Assembly: GCF_027942865.1 (NCBI RefSeq)
Contig: NC_134510.1
Location: forward strand, 41,454,946 to 41,518,945
Direction of reading: 5' to 3'
Length of the DNA: 64,000 nt
Source: Odontesthes bonariensis
Taxonomy: Eukaryota; Chordata; Actinopteri; Atheriniformes; Atherinopsidae
Every line of letters starts with the position of its first letter. Position 1 is the first letter of the stretch. Both the position numbers and the translations under genes were made by a program. The notes below the pieces were generated by a model, which was not told the DNA's origin, searched no databases, and saw only the letters and a list, made by a program, of their open reading frames with translations. Shown one piece after another: positions 22,901 to 36,040 of the stretch.

Positions 22901-25900
22901 CGCCGCCTGCCCGGCTCTCCGGAGGCGCCTGTGGGACCTTCTTGAGAAGCCCGAATCGTCGCGCGCCGCTCGCGCCTTCGGCTCGCTCTCCGTCTTCTTT
23001 GTGGTCCTGTCGGTCATCAACATGGTGCTCATCTCCCTGGACCTGGGGGAGGCCTTCGGTGAGGGCGGCCCGGGCGTCGCAGCGCAGCAGCTGTTCGACG
23101 CCCTGGAGTACGTGTGCGTGGTGTGGTTCACGGGCGAGCTGGCGCTGCGGTTCCTGTGCGTCCGAGACAAGTGCCGGTTCAGTCGGAGCATCCCCAACGT
23201 GATCGACATGCTGGCCATCCTGCCGTTCTATGTGACGCTGGCAGTGGAGAACCTCCACGGAGGATCCACCAAGCTGGAGAACGTGGGCCGGGTGGTGCAG
23301 GTGCTCCGCCTCCTCAGGTCACTGCGCATGCTGAAGCTGGGCCGACACTCCACAGGTAAACAGGTACAGAGTGTTAACCCCGATGTACAGAGTGTTAACC
23401 CCGACGTACAGAGTGTTAACCCCGACGTACAGAGAGTTAACCCCGACGTACAGAGTGTTAACCCCGACGTACAGATGGTTAACCCCAACTACAGAGTGTT
23501 AACCCCGACGTACAGAGTGTTAACCCCGACTACAGAGTGTTAACCCCAACGTACAGAGTGTTAACCCCGACATACAGAGTGTTAACCCCGACGTACAGAG
23601 TGTTAACCCCGACTACAGAGTGTTAACCCCAACGTACAGATGGTTAACCCCGACTACAGAGTGTTAACCCCGACTACAGAGTGTTAACCCCGACGTACAG
23701 ATGGTTAACCCCGACTACAGAGTGTTAACCCCAACGTACAGAGTGTTAACCCCGACATACAGAGTGTTAACCCCGACGTACAGAGTGTTAACCCCGACTA
23801 CAGAGTGTTAACCCCGACGTACAGATGGTTAACCCCAACTACAGAGTGTTAACCCCAACTACAGAGTGTTAACCCCGACGTACAGAGTGTTAACCCCGAC
23901 GTACAGATGGTTAACCCCGACATACAGAGTGTTAACCCCGACTACAGAGTGTTAACCCCGACGTACAGATGGTTAACCCCAACTACAGAGTGTTAACCCC
24001 GACTACAGAGTGTTAACCCCGACGTACAGAGTGTTAACCCCGACGTACAGATGGTTAACCCCGACTACAGAGTGTTAACCCCAACGTACAGAGTGTTAAC
24101 CCCGACGTACAGATGGTTAACCCCGACTACAGAGTGTTAACCCCGACTACAGAGTGTTAACCCCGACGTACAGATGGTTAACCCCAACTACAGAGTGTTA
24201 ACCCCAACGTACAGAGTGTTAACCCCAACATACAGAGTGTTAACCCCGACGTACAGTGTTAACCCCGACGTACAGAGTGTTAACCCCAACGTACAGAGTG
24301 TTAACCCCGACGTACAGAGTGTTAACCCCGACGTACAGAGTGTTAACCCCGACTACAGATGGTTAACCCCGACATACAGAGTGTTAACCCCGACGTACAG
24401 AGTGTTAACCCCGACGTACAGATGGTTAACCCCAACTACAGAGTGTTAACCCCGACTACAGAGTGTTAACCCCAACGTACAGAGTGTTAACCCCGACGTA
24501 CAGAGTGTTAACCCCGACGTACAGAGTGTTAACCCCGACGTACAGAGTGTTAACCCCAACGTACAGAGTGTTAACCCCGACATACAGAGTGTTAACCCCG
24601 ACGTACAGAGTGTTAACCCCGACTACAGAGTGTTAACCCCAACGTACAGAGTGTTAACCCCAACGTACAGAGTGTTAACCCCGACTACAGAGTGTTAACC
24701 CCAACGTACAGAGTGTTAACCCCGACATACAGAGTGTTAACCCCGACGTACAGAGTGTTAACCCCGACTACAGAGTGTTAACCCCAACGTACAGAGTGTT
24801 AACCCCGACGTACAGATGGTTAACCCCGACTACAGAGTGTTAACCCCGACTACAGAGTGTTAACCCCGACGTACAGATGGTTAACCCCAACTACAGAGTG
24901 TTAACCCCAACGTACAGAGTGTTAACCCCAACATACAGAGTGTTAACCCCGACGTACAGAGTGTTAACCCCGACGTACAGAGTGTTAACCCCAACGTACA
25001 GTGTTAACCCCGACGTACAGAGTGTTAACCCCGACGTACAGAGTGTTAACCCCGACGTACAGAGTGTTAACCCCGACGTACAGAGTGTTAACCCCGACGT
25101 ACAGAGTGTTAACCCCGACTACAGATGGTTAACCCCGACATACAGAGTGTTAACCCCGACTACAGAGTGTTAACCCCGACGTACAGAGTGTTAACCCCAA
25201 CATACAGATGGTTAACCCCGACGTACAGTGTTAACCCCGACGTACAGAGTGTTAACCCCGACGTACAGAGTGTTAACCCCAACGTACAGAGTGTTAACCC
25301 CAACATACAGAGTGTTAACCCCAACATACAGATGGTTAACCCCGACATACAGAGTGTTAACCCCAACGTACAGAGTGTTAACCCCAACATACAGAGTGTT
25401 AACCCCAACATACAGATGGTTAACCCCGACATACAGAGTGTTAACCCCAACATACAGAGTGTTAACCCCAACATACAGAGTGTTAACCCCAACATACAGA
25501 TGGTTAACCCCGACGTACAGAGTGTTAACCCCGACGTACAGAGTGTTAACCCCGACGTACAGAGTGTTAACCCCAACGTACAGAGTGTTAACCCCGACGT
25601 ACAGAGTGTTAACCCCAACGTACAGAGTGTTAACCCCAACATACAGATGGTTAACCCCGACATACAGAGTGTTAACCCCGACGTACAGAGTGTTAAACAC
25701 AGCATCATGCACATCGAGGAGTTTTTGTAATTGCTGCCCTGTCGTCCAATCAGATCAAAGTCCCTGTGATGGCCTCATGGCCTCATTCTTCCGTCTGTGT
25801 GGTTCTGGTGACTGTATCTCTGATGCGTTCCCTCTTCTGTTCAGGACTAAAGTCTCTGGGCATGACCATCGCTCAGTGCTACGAGGAAGTCGGCCTCCTG

Positions 25901-26368
25901 CTCCTCTTCCTCGGCGTCGGCATCTCAATCTTCGCCACCGTGGTCTTCGCCCTGGAGCACGACCTTCCCGCCACCACCTTCACCAGTGTGCCGACCGCCT
26001 GGGGGTGGGCCACCACCTCCATGACCACGGTGGGCTACGGGGACGTGCGGCCCGACACGGCGCTGGGGAAAGTTCTGGCCTTCCTCTGCATCCTGTCCGG
26101 CATCCTGATCCTGGCGCTGCCCATCGCCATCATCAACGAACGCTTCTCCGCCTGCTACTTCACGCTGAAGACGAAGGAGGCGGCGCTGCGGCACGCCGAG
26201 GTGCTGAAGAGGCTGGCCCGCGGCTCGGTGGGGGAGGGGGGCGCACCTGCAGCGGGAGGCGTGAACCTGAGGGACGCCTACGCCCGCAGCGTCCTGGAGA
26301 TGCTGCGGCTGCAGGGCCGCGAGCGGGCCAGCACCCGGAGCAGCGGGGGGGACGAGCTGTGGTGGTAG
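19943..26368 (+). CDS. kcnv1: Kv8.1 modifier subunit of voltage-gated K+ channels
   Basis: Kv8 proteins do not form channels alone; they co-assemble in the plasma membrane with Kv2 subunits and change gating. Three coding exons (19943-20217, 22694-23355, 25845-26368) join in phase to 486 residues; human KCNV1 has 500. The T1 domain (about 33-145) starts INVGGSR and carries an intact H-x5-C-x20-CC zinc site (H104, C110, C131, C132). S1-S4 lie at about 188-308, with S4 charges R291, R297, R300, R303 and K306. S5 is at about 324-346, the selectivity filter TTVGYGD at 373-379, and S6 has ALPIAIIN in place of the PVP hinge, as in silent subunits. The C-terminus ASTRSSGGDELWW closely matches KCNV1, favouring kcnv1 over kcnv2. 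The start has a good context (GCACCATGA). Odd: Gly366 replaces the usual pore-helix Trp. Introns 1 and 2 hold large minisatellites. Confidence 0.95.
20281..21293. repeat. 14-17-bp minisatellite in kcnv1 intron 1
   Basis: About 65 units of CACAGATCAGCGTC, CACAGATCGGGGCGTC and CACAGATCGGCGCGTC. It starts about 60 bp after the exon 1 donor (20217). All six frames stay open in places; none is a gene. Confidence 0.97.
21300..22693 (+). other. rest of kcnv1 intron 1
   Basis: Single-copy-looking intron sequence ending in the acceptor TTGTTGACAG (22693). No element or extra exon recognised. Confidence 0.5.
23364..25695. repeat. 20-22-bp minisatellite filling kcnv1 intron 2
   Basis: About 110 units of GTACAGAGTGTTAACCCCGA(C), with short (no GT) and ACAGATGG variants. 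It begins only 8 bp after the exon 2 donor (exon ends at 23355) and ends about 150 bp before the exon 3 acceptor. Confidence 0.97.
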
Positions 26369-26369
26369 G

Positions 26370-26540
26370 ACCCGGGCCGGGGGCCAAAACACGGGGGCCA
26401 AAGACCTGCTGCCGGGGCGCCAAAACACCTGCTGCTGGGGGGACGGGGGCCAAAACACCTGCTGCTGGGGGGACGGGGGCCAAAACACGGGGGCCAAAGA
26501 CCTGCTGCTGGGGGCCAAAACACCTGCTGCTGGGGGCCAG
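26370..26540 (+). repeat. GGGGGCCAAAACACC repeat in kcnv1 3' UTR
   Basis: Irregular repeats of GGGGGCCAAAACAC and CCTGCTGCTGGGG begin just after the kcnv1 stop codon (26366-26368). Confidence 0.85.
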
Positions 26541-26727
26541 CTGTCTGACCCTGCTGTACTCAGAACTCAGAATCTGCTACTGGAAAATAACAACTCTGAG
26601 AGACAAATGAAGGGACTGCTGACGGCCCCACAGGGGCCACAGAGAGTCAGGGGAACCTGGACCTGATGGAACCAACAGGCCAGATTTACTATTTATATTC
26701 ATGTGTTTATATTATGATGAATGTTAA

Positions 26728-26733
26728 AATAAA
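26728..26733 (+). terminator. kcnv1: kcnv1 poly(A) signal AATAAA
   Basis: A canonical AATAAA lies 360 bp after the stop codon in AT-rich 3'-UTR-like sequence and is the first good signal downstream. Confidence 0.6.
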
Positions 26734-27027
26734 TGTATGTCAAACTGAGTCCAAAGTTTGTGTTAATCTGTTTTCAACTTCATTTGTAATATTAATTTAA
26801 ATATATTTCATTTATTTTCTGTCCGTTGTGTCATTTAATGCGTGAGGAGAAGACGCTGAGTCACCAGTTAAATGTGAATATCAGGCATTTAGTTCACGAT
26901 GTGCAGAAAGAAAAGTTTTTAAACTGTTCTGGTGGATTGTTGTAGAGGAAGAAAAAAACAGTTTAATTCAAATTTAAAAGCTGGAAAACCATAAACTAAC
27001 AAACCAAAGACTGGATAATGAAATAAG

Positions 27028-29516
27028 AAGGGCCTTCAAAATAAAACAGGAAGTAACACTAACAATTCAAAATAAAACAGGAAGTAACACTAACACAGGA
27101 AGAAGGGCCTTCAAAATAAAACAGGAAGTAACACCAACAATTCAAAATGAAACAGGAAGTAACGCAAACACAGGGAACGATGGCCTTCAGAATAAAACAG
27201 GAAGTAACTCCAACACGTAACAAGGACCTTCAAAATAAAACAAGAAGTGACGCCAACACGGGGAACGAGGGCCTTCAAAATAAAACAGGAAGTAACGCCC
27301 AACACGGGGAACAAGGGCCTTCAAAATAAAACAGGAAATAACGCCAACAAGGGGAACAAGGGCCTTCAAAATAAAACAGGAAGTAACGCCAACAAGGGGA
27401 ACGAGGGCCTTCAAAATAAAACAGGAAGTAACGCCAACAATTCAAAATAAAACAGGAAGTAACACCAACACAGGGAACGAGGGCCTTCAAAATAAAACAG
27501 GAAGTAACGCCAACACGGGGAACGAGGGCCTTCAAAATAAAACAGGAAGTAACGCCAACAATTAAAAATAAAACAGGAAGTAACGCCAACACGGGGAACG
27601 AGGGCCTTCAAAATAAAACAGGAAGTAACGCCAACAATTCAAAATAAAACAGGAAGTAACGCAAACACAGGGAACGATGGCCTTCAAAATAAAACAGGAA
27701 GTAACTCCAACACAGGTAACAAGGGCCTTCAAAATAAAACAGGAAGTAACACTAACACAGGAAGAAGGGCCTTCAAAATAAAACAGGAAGTAACACCAAC
27801 AATTCAAAATAAAACAGGAAGTAACGCAAACACAGGGAACGATGGCCTTCAAAATAAAACAGGAAGTAACTCCAACACAGGTAACAAGGGCCTTCAAAAT
27901 AAAACAAGAAGTGACGCCAACACGGGGAACGAGGGCCTTCAAAATAAAACAGGAAGTAACGCCAACAAGGGGAACGAGGGCCTTCAAAATAAAACAGGAA
28001 GTAACGCCAACAATTCAAAATAAAACAGGAAGTAACACCAACACAGGGAACGAGGGCCTTCAAAATAAAACAGGAAGTAACGCCAACACGGGGAACGAGG
28101 GCCTTCAAAATAAAACAGGAAGTAACGCCAACAATTAAAAATAAAACAGGAAGTAACGCCAACACAGGGAACGAGGGCCTTCAAAATAAAACAGGAAGTA
28201 ACGCCAACAAGGGGAACAAGGGCCTTCAAAATAAAACAGGAAGTAACGCCAACACGGGGAACAAGGGCCTTCAAAATAAAACAGGAAGTAACGCCAACAC
28301 GGGGAACAAGGGCCTTCAAAATAAAACGGGAAGTAACGTCAACAAGGGGAACGAGGGCCTTCAAAATAAAACAGGAAGTAACGCCAACAAGGGGAACGAG
28401 GGCCTTCAAAATAAAACAGGAAGTAACGCCAACAATTCAAAATAAAACAGGAAGTAACACCAACACAGGGAACGAGGGCCTTCAAAATAAAACAGGAAGT
28501 AACGCCAACAATTAAAAATAAAACAGGAAGTAACGCCAACAATTAAAAATAAAACAGGAAGTAACGCCAACACAGGGAACAAGGGCCTTCAAAATAAAAC
28601 AGGAAGTAACGCCAACACGGGGAACAAGGGCCTTCAAAATAAAACAGGAAGTAACGCCAACACGGGGAACAAGGGCCTTCAAAATAAAACGGGAAGTAAC
28701 GCCAACAAGGGGAACGAGGGCCTTCAAAATAAAACAGGAAGTAACGCCAACACGGGGAACAAGGTTCTTCAAAATAAAACAAGAAGTGACGCCAACACGG
28801 GGAACAAGGGCCTTCAAAATAAAACAGGAAGTAACGCCAACAATTAAAAATAAAACAGGAAGTAACGCCAACAATTAAAAATAAAACAGGAAGTAACGCC
28901 AACACAGGGAACAAGGGCCTTCAAAATAAAACAGGAAGTAACGCCAACACGGGGAACAAGGGCCTTCAAAATAAAACGGGAAGTAACGCCAACAAGGGGA
29001 ACGAGGGCCTTCAAAATAAAACAGGAAGTAACGCCAACACGGGGAACAAGGTTCTTCAAAATAAAACAGGAAGTAACGCCAACACGGGGAACGAGGGCCT
29101 TCAAAATAAAACAGGAAGTAACGCCAACATGGGGAACAAGGTTCTTCAAAATAAAACAAGAAGTGACGCCAACAAGGGGAACGAGGGCCTGGAAAATAAA
29201 ACAGGAAGTAACGCTAACACGGGGAACAAGGGCCTTCAAAATAAAACAGGAAGTAATGCCAACACGGGGAACAAGGGCCTTCAAAATAAAACAAGAAGTG
29301 ACGCCAACACGGGGAACAAGGGCCTTCAAAGTAAAACAAGAAGTGACGCCAACACGGGGAACAAGGGCCTACAAAATAAAACAGGAAGTAACGCCAACAC
29401 GGGGAACGAGGGCCTTCAAAATAAAACAGGAAGTAACGCCAACACGGGGAACAAGGGCCTTCAAAATAAAACAAGAAGTGACGCCAACACGGGGAACAAG
29501 GTTCTTCAAAATAAAT
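27028..29516. repeat. 43-45-bp minisatellite (AAAATAAAACAGGAAGTAAC)
   Basis: About 58 units of AGGGCCTTCAAAATAAAACA followed by GGAAGTAACGCCAACACGGGGAAC, with a recurrent short form ending CAATTCAAAATAAAACAGG. Larger blocks are themselves duplicated (compare 27640-27760 with 27800-27890). Minus-strand frames are artefacts. Confidence 0.97.
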
Positions 29517-30490
29517 CAGGAGATAACAATAAATACTGTGAGTTGACTGAAAGAATCCAGGTAAAATAACAAGAAGAACTGAGATACTAGAAATGAAAAC
29601 ACAAATTTAAATGAGTGATGAACACGAAAACAAACTGGATCTAAAGCCAGAACTCTGAGCTGAGGACTCAGAACAAAGAAACCAAACAGAGAACACGAAG
29701 AAGAACCTGAAACAGAAGAAGGTCCAAACTCAGCAGGACAAGAACCAGGAAATGAGTCCTGGATCATTTCAGATCCTGACAGAAACTGCTGATAATGTTC
29801 AGATATTCATTTAGTTTCCGTCCAGATGTTTCCATCTGCAGCAGCTGGTTGGCAGTCAGCTGTTTCCAGCATGCCATCAGCTGTGAGCACACATGCAGCT
29901 GCAGGCTGTTCTGGGCTCTGGCCTCCTTTTCACCTCCTGTTTCCACTCAGTCATGCAGCAGCAACTCTGTCCTGAGGTCAGAGCGCTGTGGAAAGGTCAG
30001 AGAGAAAACACCCTGCAACACCATGTTCTGACCCAACTGCTGCCGGAGGGATGTTCCTGCTCTCTCACACATTAAATCACTTTAACTCAGTTTTCTCTTT
30101 GGGTTAGGGACAGAACGGCAGCATGATCATGTGACTGTCAGCGTCACACGGGCCAAGAGAATCTAAAGATAATATAAAATGGATTTCATTCATCACAAAA
30201 TGGGAAATTTAAGTGAAGCATCAGCAGAATATAAATTATAGAAATAATTGTACACACAAATTTTACATACAAATCCGAAAACGATACACAAAAACTTACA
30301 AAAATGAAAAGAATTTACAAATTTTAAAACGTTTGCACACTTGAAAACAACAACAAATAGCTGCTGCATGATAATCACCACACAGGAAGTTTAAAATGAA
30401 ACGGCTTCTGGTTCTTCACTTTAGACTTCAGATCAGTTTATTCCTCCTGCTGCTGCTTCGCTTCCTCTGAAGAGATCCCAGGATACGTTC
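29517..30490. other. intergenic, no gene recognised
   Basis: At 29779 the sequence GATCCTGACAG reads on the minus strand as TGTCAGGATC, which may be the edge of an LTR-like element extending into the preceding array. The remainder shows no coding signal. Confidence 0.35.
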
Positions 30491-30491
30491 A

Positions 30492-30915
30492 TACCCTGCC
30501 ACCTGCCACCTGCCTCCTGCCATCTGCCACCTGCCAACTGCCAACTGTCAACTGCCACCTGTCACCTGCCATCTGCAAACTGTCAACTGTCAACTGCCAC
30601 CTGCCACCTGCCATCTGCCACCTACCACATGCCACCTGCCATCTGCCACCTGCCATCTGCCAACTGTCAACTGCCACCTGCCATCTTCCAACTGCCACCT
30701 GCCACATGCCACCTGCCATCTGCCACCTGCCATCTTCCAACTGCCACCTGCTACCTGCCACCTGCCAACTGCCATCTGCCACCTGCCATCTGCCAACTGT
30801 CAACTGCCACCTGCCATCTGCCACCTGCCATCTGCCAACTGCCACCTGGAACATGCCACGTGCCACCTGCCACCTGCCATCTGCCAACTGTCACCTGCCA
30901 CATGCCACCTGCCAA
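30492..30915. repeat. 7-10-bp minisatellite CTGCCACCTGCCATCTGCC
   Basis: Tandem CTGCCACCTG, CCATCTG and CCAACTG units over about 420 bp. Frames are open on both strands because of the repeat. Confidence 0.95.
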
Positions 30916-30919
30916 CTCT

Positions 30920-31998
30920 GGTTCCCCCAGCATCTGGTTCTGGGTGCTGCTGTGAAACAGTGAGTCTGGTTCAGCTTGTTCAGAGTTAAAGATCAGATGA
31001 TGGGACTCAGACAGCGTCTGGTTGTCACAACAGTTTACCTCAGAGCTGTTTTACTGCCTCTGCACCGAGGAAGCAAAACCAAACAGGATTTAACTGTTTA
31101 CAGGTGCTGAAGAGGAGAAAAATGCAGAACCACAAGGTTATTGTATTAATTTACATCTGGTTAACACCAGGTTAACATCTGGTTAACACCAGGTTAACAT
31201 CTGGTTATGATCTCCTCATTATTCGGTGATGTAATTCAGTCTGGTCAGAAATCTTTTTTCTTTAATCTCAGTGTCAGCGGCTCATTAACATTCAGCACTT
31301 TGTTACAAACAGAGAACTGAACATGAATAAAGGAGGCAGCTATTAATATTCATTAAAACAGGCTGATTATTACAATAATTAGATCTAATAAGTGCTCAGA
31401 TGTCTAAAGGAACTCCGTTCAGAGCAGGTTTGGAACATGAATTCAGTGAGCCGGTTCATCCGGCAGGATTTTACTTTAATCAGAAAACAGATTCTCCTGG
31501 ATGTTTTCCAGCTGAGAGCCCAAAGGAGGCATTCAGGGCACAGAAAGGTGGAACCCTCTCAGGAGAACACGAGCCTCTGCAGTAACTGAACAGGTGAGAT
31601 CAGTTTATCAGTCAGGAGTCTGAGTGATGAACACTTCTTCTTCTTCTTCTCTGAACGCTGACTCTGTTTTATTCCAACTCGCAGCTCCAGAGGAATGAGA
31701 CCTGCAGGGTGTTCTGCTGCCCCCCAGAGGACAAACACCGTCACTACACCTGAGCTGCAGCACCGACTGACAGAAAGTTTAATCTTTATTACAGAACCAA
31801 AGCTCAGGAACCACCTTTAAATACAGAATCTGTTGGTAAATCTTTTATTAACGGCGTGTTGGGAAGGGTTCTCCAAAGGTTCTGAACGCACTGTTGGACC
31901 GGGCCTCCACTCCCCTCTGATTGGACGCCTGGGAAGCTGGGCTCTGACATCACAAGGGGGTCTTTGTTCAAACGCTCCTTCACCGCGGTTAAAGACGC
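30920..31998. other. intergenic with a small GGTTAACACCA repeat
   Basis: 31155-31206 holds about four units of ACATCTGGTTAACACCAGGTTA. A 61-codon frame at 31400-31585 is not recognised. Nothing else is assignable. Confidence 0.4.
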
Positions 31999-34737
31999 TG
32001 TGAACAGAACCCAGAACAGAACTCAGAACAGAACCCAGAACAGAACCCAGAACAGAACAGAACCCAGAACAGAACCCAGAACAGAACTCAGAACAGAACC
32101 CAGAACAGAACAGAACCCAGAACAGAACCCAGAACAGAACAGAACCCAGAACAGAACCCAGAACAGAACCCAGAACAGAACAGAACCCAGAACAGAACCC
32201 AGAACAGAACCCAGAACAGAACAGAACCCAGAACAGAACTCAGAACAGAACCCAGAACAGAACCCAGAACAGAACAGAACCCAGAACAGAACAGAACCCA
32301 GAACAGAACCCAGAACAGAACCCAGAACAGAACAGAACAGAACCCAGAACAGAACCCAGAACAGAACAGAACCCAGAACAGAACTCAGAACAGAACCCAG
32401 AACAGAACCCAGAACAGAACAGAACCCAGAACAGAACTCAGAACAGAACCCAGAACAGAACCCAGAACAGAACAGAACCCAGAACAGAACCCAGAACAGA
32501 ACAGAACCCAGAACAGAACTCAGAACAGAACCCAGAACAGAACCCAGAACAGAACAGAACCCAGAACAGAACCCAGAACAGAACTCAGAACAGAACTCAG
32601 AACAGAACCCAGAACAGAACCCAGAACAGAACTCAGAACATAACCCAGAACAGAACCCAGAACAGAACCCAGAACAGAACTCAGAACAGAACCCAGAACA
32701 GAACCCAGAACAGAACTCAGAACAGAACCCAGAACAGAACCCAGAACAGAACAGAACCCAGAACAGAACCCAGAACAGAACAGAACCCAGAACAGAACCC
32801 AGAACAGAACCCAGAACAGAACAGAACCCAGAACAGAACTCAGAACAGAACCCAGAACAGAACCCAGAACAGAACAGAACCCAGAACAGAACCCAGAACA
32901 GAACCCAGAACAGAACCCAGAACAGAACTCAGAACAGAACCCAGAACAGAACTCAGAACAGAACCCAGAACAGAACCCAGAACAGAACTCAGAACAGAAC
33001 CCAGAACAGAACCCAGAACAGAACTCAGAACAGAACTCAGAACAGAACCCAGAACAGAACCCAGAACAGAACCCAGAACAGAACTCAGAACAGAACCCAG
33101 AACAGAACCCAGAACAGAACTCAGAACAGAACCCAGAACAGAACCCAGAACAGAACAGAACCCAGAACAGAACCCAGAACAGAACAGAACCCAGAACAGA
33201 ACCCAGAACAGAACCCAGAACAGAACAGAACCCAGAACAGAACTCAGAACAGAACCCAGAACAGAACCCAGAACAGAACAGAACCCAGAACAGAACTCAG
33301 AACAGAACCCAGAACAGAACCCAGAACAGAACAGAACCCAGAACAGAACTCAGAACAGAACCCAGAACAGAACCCAGAACAGAACCCAGAACAGAACAGA
33401 ACCCAGAACAGAACCCAGAACAGAACCCAGAACAGAACCCAGAACAGAACCCAGAACAGAACAGAACCCAGAACAGAACTCAGAACAGAACCCAGAACAG
33501 AACCCAGAACAGAACTCAGAACAGAACTCAGAACAGAACAGAACCCAGAACAGAACTCAGAACAGAACCCAGAACAGAACTCAGAACAGAACTCAGAACA
33601 GAACAGAACCCAGAACAGAACCCAGAACAGAACCCAGAACAGAACAGAACCCAGAACAGAACTCAGAACAGAACAGAACCCAGAACAGAACTCAGAACAG
33701 AACCCAGAACAGAACTCAGAACAGAACTCAGAACAGAACCCAGAACAGAACTCAGAACATAACCCAGAACAGAACAGAACCCAGAACAGAACTCAGAACA
33801 GAACCCAGAACAGAACCCAGAACAGAACTCAGAACAGAACCCAGAACAGAACTCAGAACATAACCCAGAACAGAACAGAACCCAGAACAGAACTCAGAAC
33901 AGAACCCAGAACAGAACCCAGAACAGAACTCAGAACAGAACCCAGAACAGAACCCAGAACAGAACAGAACCCAGAACAGAACCCAGAACAGAACCCAGAA
34001 CAGAACCCAGAACAGAACCCAGAACAGAACAGAACCCAGAACAGAACCCAGAACAGAACAGAACCCAGAACAGAACTCAGAACAGAACCCAGAACAGAAC
34101 CCAGAACAGAACTCAGAACAGAACTCAGAACAGAACAGAACCCAGAACAGAACTCAGAACAGAACCCAGAACAGAACTCAGAACAGAACTCAGAACAGAA
34201 CAGAACCCAGAACAGAACCCAGAACAGAACCCAGAACAGAACAGAACCCAGAACAGAACTCAGAACAGAACAGAACCCAGAACAGAACTCAGAACAGAAC
34301 CCAGAACAGAACTCAGAACAGAACAGAACTCAGAACAGAACCCAGAACAGAACTCAGAACAGAACTCAGAACAGAACCCAGAACAGAACTCAGAACATAA
34401 CCCAGAACAGAACAGAACCCAGAACAGAACAGAACCCAGAACAGAACTCAGAACAGAACTCAGAACAGAACCCAGAACAGAACAGAACCCAGAACAGAAC
34501 TCAGAACAGAACTCAGAACAGAACCCAGAACAGAACTCAGAACATAACCCAGAACAGAACAGAACCCAGAACAGAACTCAGAACAGAACCCAGAACAGAA
34601 CCCAGAACAGAACTCAGAACAGAACCCAGAACAGAACTCAGAACAGAACTCAGAACAGAACCCAGAACAGAACCCAGAACAGAACTCAGAACAGAACCCA
34701 GAACAGAACCCAGAACAGAACCCAGAACAGAACAGAA
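31999..34737. repeat. 2.7-kb AGAACCCAGAAC array
   Basis: Hundreds of AGAACCC / AGAACAG / AGAACTC units (basic period 10 with a 5-bp AGAAC insertion variant) run almost without interruption. The 954-codon open frame has no stop only because the unit lacks stops. Confidence 0.97.
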
Positions 34738-34794
34738 CTTAGTCCGGTTTATTTTTACTCTGAAACTTAAAGAAAAAAACGTTTTGAACAGGTT

Positions 34795-34985
34795 CTCAGT
34801 TTATATTTATATAAATATATTTATTTAGACTCCACCCGGGCGTTTATATTTATATAAATATATTTATTTTGACTCCACCCGGGCGTTTATATTTATATAA
34901 ATATATTTATTTTGACTCCACCCGGGCGTTTATATTTATATAAATATATTTATTTTGACTCCACCCGGGCGTTTATATTTATATA
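34795..34985. repeat. 43-bp repeat with TATATTTATATAAATATAT core
   Basis: Four nearly identical 43-bp copies of GTTTATATTTATATAAATAT followed by ATTTATTTTGACTCCACCCGGGC, the last truncated, directly after the 2.7-kb array. Confidence 0.92.
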
Positions 34986-35150
34986 TATTTATATACGTGG
35001 AACCTCTCAAAAAATAGTTGGTAGGTCTCCAATCCAAAGATGGAAATAAATGATCCTGTAGTGTTAAACAAATTAAGATAATATTATTTGAAAATTATAA
35101 ACAAAATTGGGCAGAAGAGATTCTGTACAAACCTAAACTGCCCCCTGTGT

Positions 35151-36040
35151 GGGTTAGGGTTAGGGTAACAAAGGGTTAGGGTAACAAAGGGTTAGGGTTA
35201 GGGTAACAAAGGGTTAGGGTAACAAAGGGTTAGGGTTGGGTTAGGGTAACAAAGGGTTAGGGTTAGGGTAACAAAGGGTTAGGGTTAGGGTAACAAAGGG
35301 TTAGGGTTAGGGTAACAAAGGGTTAGGGTTAGGGTAACAAAGGGTTAGGGTTAGGGTAACAAAGGGTTAGGGTTAGGGTAACAAAGGGTTAGGGTTAGGG
35401 TAACAAAGGGTTAGGGTTGGGTTAGGGTAACAAAGGGTTAGGGTTAGGGTAACAAAGGGTTAGGGTAACATAGGGTTAGGGTTAGGGTAACAAAGGGTTA
35501 GGGTAACATAGGGTTAGGGTTAGGGTAACATAGGGTTAGGGTTAGGGTAACATAGGGTTAGGGTTAGGGTAACAAAGGGTTAGGGTAACATAGGGTTAGG
35601 GTTAGGGTAACAAAGGGTTAGGGTAACATAGGGTTAGGGTTAGGGTAACAAAGGGTTAGGGTAACATAGGGTTAGGGTTAGGGTAACATAGGGTTAGGGT
35701 TAGGGTAACATAGGGTTAGGGTTAGGGTAACAAAGGGTTAGGGTAACATAGGGTTAGGGTTAGGGTAACATAGGGTTAGGGTTAGGGTAACATAGGGTTA
35801 GGGTTAGGGTAACATAGGGTTAGGGTTAGGGTAACAAAGGGTTAGGGTTAGGGTAACATAGGGTTAGGGTTAGGGTAACAAAGGGTTAGGGTAACATAGG
35901 GTTAGGGTTAGGGTAACATAGGGTTAGGGTTAGGGTAACATAGGGTTAGGGTAACAAAGGGTTAGGGTTAGGGTAACAAAGGGTTAGGGTAACAAAGGGT
36001 TAGGGTAACAAAGGGTTAGGGTTAGGGTAACATAGGGTTA
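35151..36040. repeat. interstitial telomere-like TTAGGG array, block 1
   Basis: Repeats of GGGTTAGGGTAACAAA and GGGTTAGGGTTAGGGTAACA, all with TTAGGG on the plus strand. Interspersed AACAAAG/AACATAG spacers show it is a degenerate internal telomeric satellite, not a chromosome end. Confidence 0.95.

Noticed and set aside
22647..23258. 203-codon antisense ORF over kcnv1 exon 2
   Set aside because: Shadow of the GC-rich coding exon; no splice or homology support.
31400..31585. 61-codon ORF preceded by an acceptor-like CTCAG
   Set aside because: Composition looks protein-like (MSKGTPFRAGLEHEF), but I recognise no family and frames around the possible donor do not connect convincingly.
31964..34828. 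954-codon plus-strand ORF (EPRTEQNPEQN-type)
   Set aside because: Pure AGAACCC array read-through; it ends soon after the array.
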